IMG/VR virus record: IMGVR_UViG_3300034120_000351
Location: 1-53,614 of that record
Length of the DNA: 53,614 nt
DNA from: a virus
Strand: one strand, 5' to 3'
In this document: one piece after another, positions 45,683 through 53,614 of the stretch
How positions within the stretch are numbered: the stretch's first letter is position 1
Layout: each line of letters opens with the position of its first letter
The notes under the pieces: model-generated
What the model was told of the DNA's origin: nothing
Database searches by the model: none
Seen by the model: only the letters and a program-made list of their open reading frames with translations
Position numbers and translations under genes: made by a program

Positions 45683-46654
45683 TCACGCTTTGTTAGCGCG
45701 GTCGTACTCGGAGTAACGCTTAGCGTACTTCATGCGCAGTACGGGGTCATCCCACACACCTGCGTCAATCAGTGCCTGCTTGCGCTCGGGACTGAGGTAG
45801 ATCTCCTTACGTGTTGACGCAGGGGCGTGCTCACGTCCGGAACCTACAGCGGGACCACCGCGTGGAGTGCGTTCCTCCCTAGGCTCGCGAGTGTCGCGGC
45901 GCTCGGTCTTGAACTTCTCGGGTAGGCGGCGGGCAGCACGCTTACGCAATTCATCCCAGTATTCCTCAGACTGTGGATTGTAACCGTCCTTGGCCAATGA
46001 TTGGTCAATAGCGATCACAATGGCTGAATCCTCATCACGACCTTGCGAGTCATACCATGGATTCTCTTTGATGAACTCGTTAGCGTAATGCATGGTCATG
46101 TCATCAAGCTGCTGACCCTGTGGCTGGGGGCGTTGCTGGGCGGCTTGTTGCTTGGCGAACTGGAGCTGCTGCACCTTCTGCATCGCCTGATCGCGATACT
46201 TCAGCGCCTGAGCTACGTCCTTGCCGTTGCCCGCCTCCACCGCCTTAGCGATGACGCGTTCCGCCATCTCGGCTTCCTTCGCCGCGTTGGCAATGTGCGC
46301 ATCATACGTGCCGAGGTCTACCTGATGTGCTCGTTGCTCCTGAGCAGATACGCGGCGCTCAAGGTCATCATTGCGTTTACGCAGGAAGTCCAGCTCGAGT
46401 TTGTCGCGTTTGATGGCTTGATCACGGCGCTCTTTGCGCTCAAGTTTCTCAAGTCGGCGTCTCTCGCGGATCGCCTCTCGCTCGTCGTCATTCCCGTCGC
46501 CGTCATCGTCGGCAGCGGTGGACGCCGTGCGGTCGTCTTCTTCATGATCATCATCCTGTTGATCATCCTGTCTGTCACTTAACTTTGACTCGTCTTCTAC
46601 GATGATGATTTCCTCACCACCGCGCTCGTCGTCTTCTTTCATTACATTAGCCAT
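45683..46654 (-). CDS. scaffolding-like protein (323 aa)
   Basis: A strongly acidic N-terminus (runs of D/E at 8-60), a charged helical middle with ERRRLEKLERKERRDQAI and a Gln-rich segment near 170, and a short conserved end (LSPERKQALIDAGVWDDP). The composition and the place between portal and capsid fit an internal scaffold that is lost or cut during head maturation. Function inferred. Confidence 0.7.
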   Translation of the reverse strand: MANVMKEDDERGGEEIIIVEDESKLSDRQDDQQDDDHEEDDRTASTAADDDGDGNDDEREAIRERRRLEKLERKERRDQAIKRDKLELDFLRKRNDDLERRVSAQEQRAHQVDLGTYDAHIANAAKEAEMAERVIAKAVEAGNGKDVAQALKYRDQAMQKVQQLQFAKQQAAQQRPQPQGQQLDDMTMHYANEFIKENPWYDSQGRDEDSAIVIAIDQSLAKDGYNPQSEEYWDELRKRAARRLPEKFKTERRDTREPREERTPRGGPAVGSGREHAPASTRKEIYLSPERKQALIDAGVWDDPVLRMKYAKRYSEYDRANKA

Positions 46655-46667
46655 AAGTCATCTCCTT

Positions 46668-47081
46668 TCAGATGAATGCTCGGATTGCCAGCGGGTCACC
46701 AGTTACCTGCCCGATGATATCCAAGTCGTTAAAAATAACAAACATCGCAGAGTCGTCAGTGCCAGGAATCTTTACTTCCCAGCGGTCACCGCCGTACTTA
46801 GCCACGCGAACGTATTCACCAGCTTTGCACCACTCGCCCTCTGGCCACGTCTTCATGTCATTGCGGTTCTTGAAAGCCAGCGGACCCAAGGCAATTACTT
46901 TGCCAATTTGAGTGTTCCACTTTTCTGTTTCATTGTTACCCGCGATGTCGAGAATGATGCCCCCAGCGGACTTTTTCTTCGGTGTGCGAATCTGAATCAG
47001 AACACGGCTTCCGAAAGGCTGAATGCCAGCATCTACTGCTGGAAAAGCCTCCGCCATTGCGTTCTCATAAGTCATTGTCAA
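46668..47081 (-). CDS. GroES-like co-chaperonin (137 aa)
   Basis: A beta-barrel chaperonin-10 pattern: PFGSRVLIQIRTPKKKSAGG matches the start of GroES and its mobile-loop region, IGKVIALGPLA the VVAVG strand, and KAGEYVRVAKYGGDRWEV the G--V---YGG strand. The protein is longer than GroES, as is T4 gp31. It probably works with the host GroEL to fold the capsid protein. It lies between portal and scaffold genes. Confidence 0.82.
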   Translation of the reverse strand: MTMTYENAMAEAFPAVDAGIQPFGSRVLIQIRTPKKKSAGGIILDIAGNNETEKWNTQIGKVIALGPLAFKNRNDMKTWPEGEWCKAGEYVRVAKYGGDRWEVKIPGTDDSAMFVIFNDLDIIGQVTGDPLAIRAFI

Positions 47082-47262
47082 GGTTTTTCTCCTGGTCTAC
47101 AAGGTTTAAAAGTACGTTGATTGCCGCCTCATAACCGGCAACCATTCCCACGCGATACCCGTACTCAAAAGTGTCGCGAGTCTGAGGGCGTCTCAAGGCG
47201 TCAACAGCAAAGGACTGCTGTTCTGCCTTCAGACGATTCAGGAGTTGAGACTCAAGGTTCAT
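47065..47262 (-). CDS. small hypothetical protein (65 aa)
   Basis: A helical protein containing RPQTRDTFEYGYRVGMVAGY. It overlaps the co-chaperonin gene at its 3' end and a 45-residue gene at its 5' end. Function unknown. Confidence 0.64.
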   Translation of the reverse strand: MNLESQLLNRLKAEQQSFAVDALRRPQTRDTFEYGYRVGMVAGYEAAINVLLNLVDQEKNLDNDL

Positions 47263-47396
47263 GCAGGAGTCTTAGGTGTAGAAGGCGCAGCGGGCAGGGT
47301 CTGACCGTTCAGCTTCTCACCTGCCGCTAGGCGGTGTTTCTGTTTCACAAATGCGCCAGTCATAGGGACTGTGCCTGGAGTGGGTTTGTCGCTCAT
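47259..47396 (-). CDS. tiny hypothetical protein (45 aa)
   Basis: MSDKPTPGTVPMTGAFVKQK, then a short basic/Pro-rich tail. It starts just behind the portal gene (GAGG upstream) and overlaps the next gene by ATGA. Too short for a domain call; the overlap pattern supports it. Confidence 0.55.
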   Translation of the reverse strand: MSDKPTPGTVPMTGAFVKQKHRLAAGEKLNGQTLPAAPSTPKTPA

Positions 47397-47406
47397 AATG
47401 TTTTCC

Positions 47407-49899
47407 TCAAGGGTTAGGGTTAATTCCGGTTCCGGTGCTCACTGCGACTCGCTCGCCCGTCGCCATCTCGGCAGCGGCTAACAGTTTCGCGGTGTCGTTG
47501 TCAGCCGTGTTCATGCGCTCGCGAGTCTCAAGGTCGGCGGCGGTGCGCTGGTTTTCGGCTTCTTGTCTCATCTGCTCAGCTTGCATCTTCTCAAAGTTGG
47601 CTTGCTGCTGGGCTTGTAACTTAGCGGCTTCAAGTTGCTGTTGTGACTGCATCTTCTGCTGTTCGATTTGCAACTTAGCTTGATCAATCTGACCGCGCTG
47701 CTGGGCGATCTGACCTTGCACCTGAGCGTTGAGCTGGGCAACCTCCATGCTACGGTCAGGCGGCATAGGTGGCTGGGGCTTGAACTGCTGAGCGGCTTGA
47801 TCCAGCTGTGCCAGCTCTTGACCGAAGTTACCGAGCTGTTGCTCGATGAACTTCTGCACTTCCAAGATGACTTTGACCTGCTCTTCGGCTTCTTCCTGAA
47901 TCAACTCCTCACGCTGTGCCTTGTCAACGGCGTTGTGCGCTTCGACGAGGTAGTAATTGAGCAGGTGATCACGCAAGTGCGTAGCGATCGGGTACAGAAA
48001 CGTCTTCGCAATGGCAGGATTTGACCCGAAAAGCGGAGATTTCAAGAAAGGTATGTGCGTCATCAAGTGCGCCATGTGATCTTGCGACGGGAGCACGTAA
48101 ATTGGGCGTCCCATAGCGGCGGCGACGTTCTCGCTCACCGGATCCATGTCCTCGCTTCCTGGCAACGGCTGCAGCACCTCATTCGCAGGCACTTTCATGT
48201 TGCGGAGGAACATTTCCTCTACTTTTCGCACATCATACATCTGCGGCATGGCTTGCGCACGCTGCATAATTGCCTGAGTTTGCGCAAAACGCTGGGTTTC
48301 GCTGAAAATTGCGGGGTCGCTGACAGGAATAACGTCAAGCGGACCATCAAAATCAGACGGATCGATGTCAAGACCCGCCGCTTGTGCCTCAATGTCCTCA
48401 ACAGTCAGGTATGCGCTGTTGATGCGGTGCAAAATCTTGAAGCAACGCGCCATCGAGCCATGCAAACGGCTGTGAATTGAGCTGAACACCACCATGCCCT
48501 GCTCAATGAGCGCCATGGTTGTGCCTACAGGCTGGTTAGGGTTCTGGTCAGAGAGCTTCTCAAAGGACGTTTGCACCACGCCCTTGCCTGCGTCTACGAG
48601 GAAGCCGAGAAGTTGGAACAGAGTTGGGCTGGGACCGTTGAACGGCAGTGGCATCGCCAGCTTGCGCACGTCATCAATCAGCGCTCCACCCTCCATCTCA
48701 ACGACTTCTGTCGGCTGGACGTTGAGGGTTTGCCCTCCTGGACCGCCTTTGAGCTTGAGCAGCGTGGGGACGTTCTGAATGTGAGCCGAGTCAAGCAGGG
48801 CGCGGAGTGCGCCGGTGGCTGCACCGCTCAGACCGCCAATCATGTGCGTCAGACCGATAGGGTACGCACCGCGCCAAGGCACGAATGGGAACTCCACAAT
48901 CCAATCAAGCTCAAGCTGACGGTCGTCATCAGGCTCCCAGTTACGGTACAAGCCCAAGCCGAGGTTGGTCGTCTTGTCAATGCTCAGAATGTACGGCTCG
49001 GGACCATCACCGAAGTCGAGGTATGTGTAAACTTCAAAGATCGTGCGTAAGCCGTCTTCGTTGTAGCTCAGGTCTTTGCGTCCCTCAATCTTGTCGTTAG
49101 CCTGAGTGGACTTGCTGAACTCGGGATCTTCCGGCATACCCAAGTCAACGTCGCGGTACATGCCTGACTTGACACGGCGCTCGTATTCAAACTTCGTAAT
49201 GTACTGCACGTGCGTCTTACGCTCGGCGGTGTAGAAGTTGGTCGCCGCGAACGGCAGGTAGACGTCATCAATAGCGATGAACTCTGCGCAGGGGCGGCGG
49301 TGGAGCGGGTTCCACATGAACTTCATGTACTGACCGCCGCCGAGCGGGAGCTGCGTGCTCAACTGCTCAAGCTCGCCACGGAACTCCACCATCTGCTCAG
49401 TCGTCTGCCAGTTCATGAAGTCCGCTTTACGCTGGGCTTTCTGAACCTTGGACTTGTCTTTCTCGCCGAGGATCTTGCTCTTTACGGGACCATTGGGCGG
49501 GAAGACCTCCTTCATGAAGCGGGCAGAGAAGTCCACGCACGCCTCGACGAGCATTGGGTGCACGACCTTGTTTGCGCCGGTGAACTGAGCACCTCCAGGA
49601 GCATCATCACCTAAGCCGGTGCGACGCAAACCCTCCTCGTACTGCTTGTCGCGCTTCTCACGAGCCTCTTTGTCGTTGCCGATCTTTTCTACGAGGTCGC
49701 TGATGGCGGTCTTGAGCAGGTCTTGATCGACCTCCTCGACGATATTGGCAAAGTGGGCGAGCTTTGTCGCGTGGTCGGTGTCGTTCTTCTCACGCAGGAT
49801 TGCGCCACCGTCCTCAGTGTCCTCGACCTCGTTGTCAACGTCCTCAAGCTGAATCGTTTCGCCTTCAGACATTTCGTCTTCTAATCTTTCAGTAGCCAT
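47407..49899 (-). CDS. portal protein, SU10/P22-like (830 aa)
   Basis: The dodecameric ring through which DNA enters and leaves the head. It has an acidic N-terminal arm, then GLRRTGLGDDAPGGAQFTGA and the VDFSARFMKEVFPPNGPVKS helix typical of SU10/P22-like portals. A long helical C-terminus of about 150 residues is rich in Q/A/E, like the P22 barrel. Length is within the range of large podophage portals. It lies between the 1163-residue protein and the head genes. Confidence 0.85.
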   Translation of the reverse strand: MATERLEDEMSEGETIQLEDVDNEVEDTEDGGAILREKNDTDHATKLAHFANIVEEVDQDLLKTAISDLVEKIGNDKEAREKRDKQYEEGLRRTGLGDDAPGGAQFTGANKVVHPMLVEACVDFSARFMKEVFPPNGPVKSKILGEKDKSKVQKAQRKADFMNWQTTEQMVEFRGELEQLSTQLPLGGGQYMKFMWNPLHRRPCAEFIAIDDVYLPFAATNFYTAERKTHVQYITKFEYERRVKSGMYRDVDLGMPEDPEFSKSTQANDKIEGRKDLSYNEDGLRTIFEVYTYLDFGDGPEPYILSIDKTTNLGLGLYRNWEPDDDRQLELDWIVEFPFVPWRGAYPIGLTHMIGGLSGAATGALRALLDSAHIQNVPTLLKLKGGPGGQTLNVQPTEVVEMEGGALIDDVRKLAMPLPFNGPSPTLFQLLGFLVDAGKGVVQTSFEKLSDQNPNQPVGTTMALIEQGMVVFSSIHSRLHGSMARCFKILHRINSAYLTVEDIEAQAAGLDIDPSDFDGPLDVIPVSDPAIFSETQRFAQTQAIMQRAQAMPQMYDVRKVEEMFLRNMKVPANEVLQPLPGSEDMDPVSENVAAAMGRPIYVLPSQDHMAHLMTHIPFLKSPLFGSNPAIAKTFLYPIATHLRDHLLNYYLVEAHNAVDKAQREELIQEEAEEQVKVILEVQKFIEQQLGNFGQELAQLDQAAQQFKPQPPMPPDRSMEVAQLNAQVQGQIAQQRGQIDQAKLQIEQQKMQSQQQLEAAKLQAQQQANFEKMQAEQMRQEAENQRTAADLETRERMNTADNDTAKLLAAAEMATGERVAVSTGTGINPNP

Positions 49900-49907
49900 T
49901 GCTTACC

Positions 49908-52900
49908 TCACATAAACTGGTTGAGTATTGCGTCCACGCGACTCGGGTCGTACGCTGTGACGCTGCCGCCTTCGGCGTAGTTACGCGGGGCGCTGATGCT
50001 GTTGATGATCTCATCGACTTGGTTCGGGTCGTAAGACACTGAGCCACCCTCGGCAAAACCTTTGCGCGTCAAGAACTCAACGGCTAAAGGGTTCATCGCC
50101 TTGTACACGTCTTTGTTGGACACCTGCGGTGCGATGTTCCTACCGCTGAGTTGCAATTCACCTCTGCCCAATCCTTGCGCTTTGCGCAGGTCAAGCATCG
50201 CCAGCGGCGCTAGGTTCTCAGCGAGATCACCCATAGTGCCACCGGCTTCAAAGTATTGGCGGAACCGAGGGTCATCCATGACCGACTTGAACGTCCCTTT
50301 GCTTCCGGCTCGCTGGAGTTCGTACACGGCGCTGTTCAGCGCTCGGCGGTCAAACACCTTGCTCGGATTGTCAGTAGCAAAGAACGAGTAAGACGTCGGG
50401 ACGCGCTCGGCTAAGTTAGCAGGAGACGCGATAATCGTACGCAACTCCCTGTTCTGTTTTCCTGGGAAGTACTCATTAGCGGCGAACCTGAAGTCTCCCT
50501 CGCTCGGTGCGACGTCAAACGCAGCTTGTGCTGCGCGGGGATGCGTGTGAAAATCTACGATAGGTCTGTCGCCCTTGACAGCGCGTAAGATGTCAAGCTG
50601 GTTCGGGTTTACAGAGTCCCAGTCCCCAGACATGATCGTGCCTGCGGGTCCTCGGTCACTAGAGCCGACGACGGAATGCTCAATGTCTTTTGAAAAAGCC
50701 CTGCCTAACGCTTCCCTGATCGTCTTAGCCTGAGCGGGGGCTTCCCGTGCGACCAGCTTCATCAACGAGGTTATGTTTCCGGCTTGAGCTTCTGCTGGCG
50801 CACCGGAGATGACTGCGGCGGCGAGGGTCTTGCCGACCTTGCCAAACGGGAGCAACATAGAAGCCAAGTCAACTGCGTCCTGCGGCATGAGGCTCGCGTT
50901 CAGCTTGTCGCCGATGTCAGACTTCTGGCTACGCTTACCGGCGTTGGGATAGATGCCAAACGCGGCTTGCTCATCTGCGTCAACCGAACCACCCTCCTTG
51001 TAACCTTGCTTACCCGCGTCAGGGTTGACAAATGCGCGGAACTGGCTCTCACTCATGAAGCGCGGTGCGTCAGGATTGAAGTTCGTGGCGTAGTTGAACT
51101 TGTCCATCCGCTCATGCGGCAGGTCGTAATCCAAAACATCCGCAAGCGCTTTCTGCACGCCAGACGGGTTACGCAGATCTACGATATCGTAGTGGTGCAA
51201 ATCTTTGACCGCACCCCACTCACCAGCGTTTAAAAACTTGAGCACCGACTCGGTAATCTTCTCTTTATACGCAGGGTCGCGCTTTGTGTACTCGCGGGCG
51301 CGTTCACTGCTGAAGGCGTTCTCAACCGGCTTCAACTCGGTGATGTCGAGCGGAGTTACACCTCTTTTAGGTAACATGCGCTCGGCTTGCTCATACACGC
51401 TGTTGAGAATGTCACGAGCGGCTTTAGGTAGCTCGCTCTCAGCGCCCGCCCCCAGCGTCATCGCTAAGTCTTCCGCATCTCCGAAGCCTCGGTCCGACAG
51501 AATCTGCCCCGCGTTGCGGTAGATCTGATCAGCGATGGCGTCTTCTTCGTCAAGCACATCACCTAGCTCTAAACCTTTGTTCTTAGATTTGGTGATCATC
51601 GCCTGAGCATGAGGGCGACCCTCAGCGTCAATCAGAGTTGTCAAGCTGTTTTCACCTGAGCCATAACGCTTGGCGAGACCCTCTCCCTGCGTACACCAAC
51701 CGGCTTGTCGACCGAGCGTTGTGCAGAGCTTCATAGCCGAATCGTCAACAGTCGCGGGAATGTCAATCCACTTCATTCCTGGCTCTTTGACGAATGACAG
51801 CTGCGCGTCAGGGATCTCAAGTTTCGGCGTGGCAGTCAGGTTACCCATCATGTCTTCTAGCTCTGCGTCAGATGCCGATTTGGCTCGCCACTTGTTGACT
51901 GCGTCAACCTTCTCCACCATCTGTTTAACCGATAGTTTGTCAAGCTGTTGAGGCGTCAAGCGTAACGCGGCGGGCAAGCCTGACTCGGGGTCAAGCATGT
52001 TCTGAATCTCATCCGCCATGTGACCGAACCCGAGGTTCTCATTGAGATCCATCGTGTTGTCAATCTTGTAAATCAGCGTCTCTGGGTCGAGCTTCTCAAT
52101 CCACGGATTACGCTCTGCTCGTTGCACAGCCCCCTTAGCGCCTTCCATGCTGGGTTTTTCCCGCGCCATACGAAACTGCTCTTGATAAGCTCCGGCAGGG
52201 CTTGACGTGATCTCCGTGTCCGCGAGGTTCTCCCACAACTCGGCTTTGCGAGTGTTGGCTTCCATATCCTCGGGATAACCCGCGTCGGCGTGCTTTTTAG
52301 CGGCGAACCCTTCCTCAGGGTAGCCCGCCTTGCGGCGCATAGTCGCCGTTTCCTCAGGCAACCATGCACCGAGTTCTTCAGCAGCGTTACCAGGAATGTG
52401 CGAATAGCCTTCCTCGTGTGCGAGACGGATTGGGTCGTCCGGTGTGCCCATCTCGTTACGGATGTACTTTTCGAGCTTGCTGTCAAGCCACTTGTTGACC
52501 GCGCCCCTCTCCTCGCCGACGAGCTTGTTCAAGACGTCAGGTCGGTTTTCCCGCAACCATGGGACAGGGTATTGGTAAACACCTTCGTCAATCATCTTTG
52601 ACCAAAGGTCTTCACCGGCGGCTTGGTTGATCAGATCTCCGCTGATGACTTCAGGATTGCGCTTTAAAGGGTACACCGACATTTTCACGCTATCTCTTGA
52701 ACCGAGCGTCGGTGCCCAATTACCACCCTTAGGCTTCACGGCATACGACTTCAGGGGTGAGGTTACGTTCTGAACAATGTCGCGGGCAACGTAAGGCGCG
52801 GTCTGCACGAGGTTAGTACCCACGCGCTTTGCGAGGCTCGTCAACGGCGGCGCGACCAACATCGCAGCTTCCGCAGTGTCATCGGGCAGCAGGGGGACGT

Positions 52901-53399
52901 TAGCCTTGTTGACGTTAGTGATCGGCTGTCCGTAGCTCAAGCGCTCAGTGGTGCGAGCGAGCGCTGGCACGCCGAGGAACTCCATCGTCCCCTGCATCTG
53001 CTGCGTGCGCTGAGGCGAGTAAGTCTGCTTGAGGAAGTTGGCAATCGCACCCAGTGCTGAGTTCTGCGGCTGTACGCGGACTGAGTCGCCCTTAGCGTAG
53101 TTGGTCCTGACGAACCCGCCGTCCGCCCACTTCACCTTGTTCGCCCAATACGCTGGGCTGCTCGGACCCTTGGCGATGTTCTTTGCGTGACGTGACTTGA
53201 ACGAGGCTCGCTTCGCCTTCATGCGGTCGGACTCGCCCTCCTTAGGCTTACCCGCCGTGCTAGCGCCCTGCTCGCCGAAGCGAATGATCTTCTCCTTGCC
53301 GTCCACCTTCGTCTTGACGATGTGGCTCTTAGTCGGATGATTAGGCGTGCGGCGCGGTTGATTGAGCGGCAAGCTGTCCTTGTCAACGCGGTCTGTCAT
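49908..53399 (-). CDS. multidomain virion-associated protein with JAMM-like metalloprotease motif (1163 aa)
   Basis: Residues 20-92 are a basic module with SFKSRHAKN and SSPAYWANKVKW, like the small DUF6321-type domain seen in many phages. Residues 100-550 are unassigned, helical and probably structural. Residues 551-600 (AMKLCTTLGRQAGWCTQGEG, then SLTTLIDAEGRPHAQAMI) resemble the core of PcfJ-like domains. Residues 905-975 carry IVDFHTHPRAA with H951 and H953, then PSEGD with S966 and D969, and a candidate upstream Glu907: an extended JAMM/MPN metal site. Repeated AEGG motifs mark the C-terminus. It may process virion or host proteins. Confidence 0.6.
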   Translation of the reverse strand: MTDRVDKDSLPLNQPRRTPNHPTKSHIVKTKVDGKEKIIRFGEQGASTAGKPKEGESDRMKAKRASFKSRHAKNIAKGPSSPAYWANKVKWADGGFVRTNYAKGDSVRVQPQNSALGAIANFLKQTYSPQRTQQMQGTMEFLGVPALARTTERLSYGQPITNVNKANVPLLPDDTAEAAMLVAPPLTSLAKRVGTNLVQTAPYVARDIVQNVTSPLKSYAVKPKGGNWAPTLGSRDSVKMSVYPLKRNPEVISGDLINQAAGEDLWSKMIDEGVYQYPVPWLRENRPDVLNKLVGEERGAVNKWLDSKLEKYIRNEMGTPDDPIRLAHEEGYSHIPGNAAEELGAWLPEETATMRRKAGYPEEGFAAKKHADAGYPEDMEANTRKAELWENLADTEITSSPAGAYQEQFRMAREKPSMEGAKGAVQRAERNPWIEKLDPETLIYKIDNTMDLNENLGFGHMADEIQNMLDPESGLPAALRLTPQQLDKLSVKQMVEKVDAVNKWRAKSASDAELEDMMGNLTATPKLEIPDAQLSFVKEPGMKWIDIPATVDDSAMKLCTTLGRQAGWCTQGEGLAKRYGSGENSLTTLIDAEGRPHAQAMITKSKNKGLELGDVLDEEDAIADQIYRNAGQILSDRGFGDAEDLAMTLGAGAESELPKAARDILNSVYEQAERMLPKRGVTPLDITELKPVENAFSSERAREYTKRDPAYKEKITESVLKFLNAGEWGAVKDLHHYDIVDLRNPSGVQKALADVLDYDLPHERMDKFNYATNFNPDAPRFMSESQFRAFVNPDAGKQGYKEGGSVDADEQAAFGIYPNAGKRSQKSDIGDKLNASLMPQDAVDLASMLLPFGKVGKTLAAAVISGAPAEAQAGNITSLMKLVAREAPAQAKTIREALGRAFSKDIEHSVVGSSDRGPAGTIMSGDWDSVNPNQLDILRAVKGDRPIVDFHTHPRAAQAAFDVAPSEGDFRFAANEYFPGKQNRELRTIIASPANLAERVPTSYSFFATDNPSKVFDRRALNSAVYELQRAGSKGTFKSVMDDPRFRQYFEAGGTMGDLAENLAPLAMLDLRKAQGLGRGELQLSGRNIAPQVSNKDVYKAMNPLAVEFLTRKGFAEGGSVSYDPNQVDEIINSISAPRNYAEGGSVTAYDPSRVDAILNQFM

Positions 53400-53560
53400 T
53401 TCTTCCTCGCTGCTCTCATGTTGTCAACGAGGTTGGGGTAAGGGCGTCCGGCGCTCTTTGCTGCCGCCTTTGCTGACGACTTAGCAGACGATGAGAGCGT
53501 CTTGCTCTCGCCGAGGCTCTTTGGTCTCGCTTTATCCCAGATCTGTTTCTTAGGCTGCAT
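53396..53560 (-). CDS. small basic Ala/Ser/Lys-rich protein (54 aa)
   Basis: Reads MQPKKQIWDKARPKSLGESK, then a low-complexity SSAKSSAKAAAKSAGRP segment, and ends NMRAARKK. It overlaps the next gene by ATGA and the upstream partial frame by a few bases. A small nucleic-acid-binding or head-associated protein is possible. No family recognised. Confidence 0.55.
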   Translation of the reverse strand: MQPKKQIWDKARPKSLGESKTLSSSAKSSAKAAAKSAGRPYPNLVDNMRAARKK

Positions 53561-53614
53561 ACGGATTTATCCTCGGCTTGTTTGAGATGCGTGGCTCGTC
53601 AACGTCCCTTGCTT
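53550..53614 (-). CDS. C-terminus of an upstream gene, possibly terminase large subunit
   Basis: One frame on the minus strand is open from the window edge to a TAA at 53550 and ends RISNKPRINPYAA. Its stop overlaps the start of the 54-residue gene, as elsewhere in this operon. The gene upstream of portal in tailed phages is usually terminase, so that is the guess. Only about 20 residues are visible. Confidence 0.4.
   Translation of the reverse strand, partial: ARDVDEPRISNKPRINPYAA

Noticed and set aside
1-53614. Whole window as a circular complete genome
   Set aside because: Joining the right end to the left makes the first gene stop after five more residues, and no large terminase gene is present anywhere in the window. 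The open C-terminus at the right edge fits a longer genome better.

Overview
The window is part of the genome of a tailed double-stranded DNA bacteriophage. It carries a podovirus-type virion module: an SU10/P22-like portal, head-tail adaptor proteins, a P22 gp10-like tail hub protein and a set of large glycine/alanine/glutamine-rich ejection-type proteins. No tRNA, rRNA, integrase or repressor was recognised, so a virulent phage is likely. Strong AAGGAG-type ribosome sites and TTGnnn-N17/18-TATAAT promoters suggest a Gram-negative, probably proteobacterial host. This host assignment is an inference. No large terminase gene is present. A short open C-terminus runs in at the right edge, just upstream of the structural genes, so the terminase probably lies just outside and the window is not a complete genome.

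Layout. (1) Positions 1-5310, minus strand: a string of small genes of unknown function, then a primase-polymerase/helicase and a superfamily 2 helicase, read leftward. (2) Positions 5311-5549: a divergent control region with one promoter facing each way. (3) Positions 5550-19712, plus strand: small early genes, then a DNA-modification block (8412-13630), then replication and recombination genes: DUF3310 protein, family B DNA polymerase, RecA-like ATPase, DUF669 single-strand binding-like protein, PD-(D/E)XK nuclease and RuvC-like resolvase. (4) Positions 19751-53614, minus strand: the late genes, transcribed from the right edge leftward. They run from head (1163-aa multidomain protein, portal, GroES-like protein, scaffold, capsid, decoration) through tail and adaptor, fibres, a cluster of membrane proteins and lysozyme, a second adaptor and the gp10-like protein, to the ejection proteins. 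The two convergent blocks meet at a terminator hairpin near 19700.

The most notable system is the modification block. A PLP-dependent fold-type II enzyme, a pyrophosphorylase/amino-acid:DNA transferase-like protein, a P-loop kinase, an HMUDK-type helical protein, a thymidylate-synthase-fold protein (probably a dUMP hydroxymethylase) and an HD nucleotidase sit in one run. This matches the known logic of thymidine hypermodification: 5-hydroxymethyl-dUMP is made, incorporated into DNA, pyrophosphorylated, replaced by an amino-acid-derived group, and then trimmed by a PLP enzyme. No radical SAM enzyme, acetyltransferase or flavoenzyme is seen, so the final base may differ from the best-studied examples.

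Other points of note are: a JAMM-like metal site in the 1163-residue virion protein; a short A-[KE]-G-G motif shared by several late proteins; a repeated TAACTGGAGAACT translation leader used on both strands; promoters with inverted repeats around the -10 box; and UUCG-loop terminators around the capsid gene.
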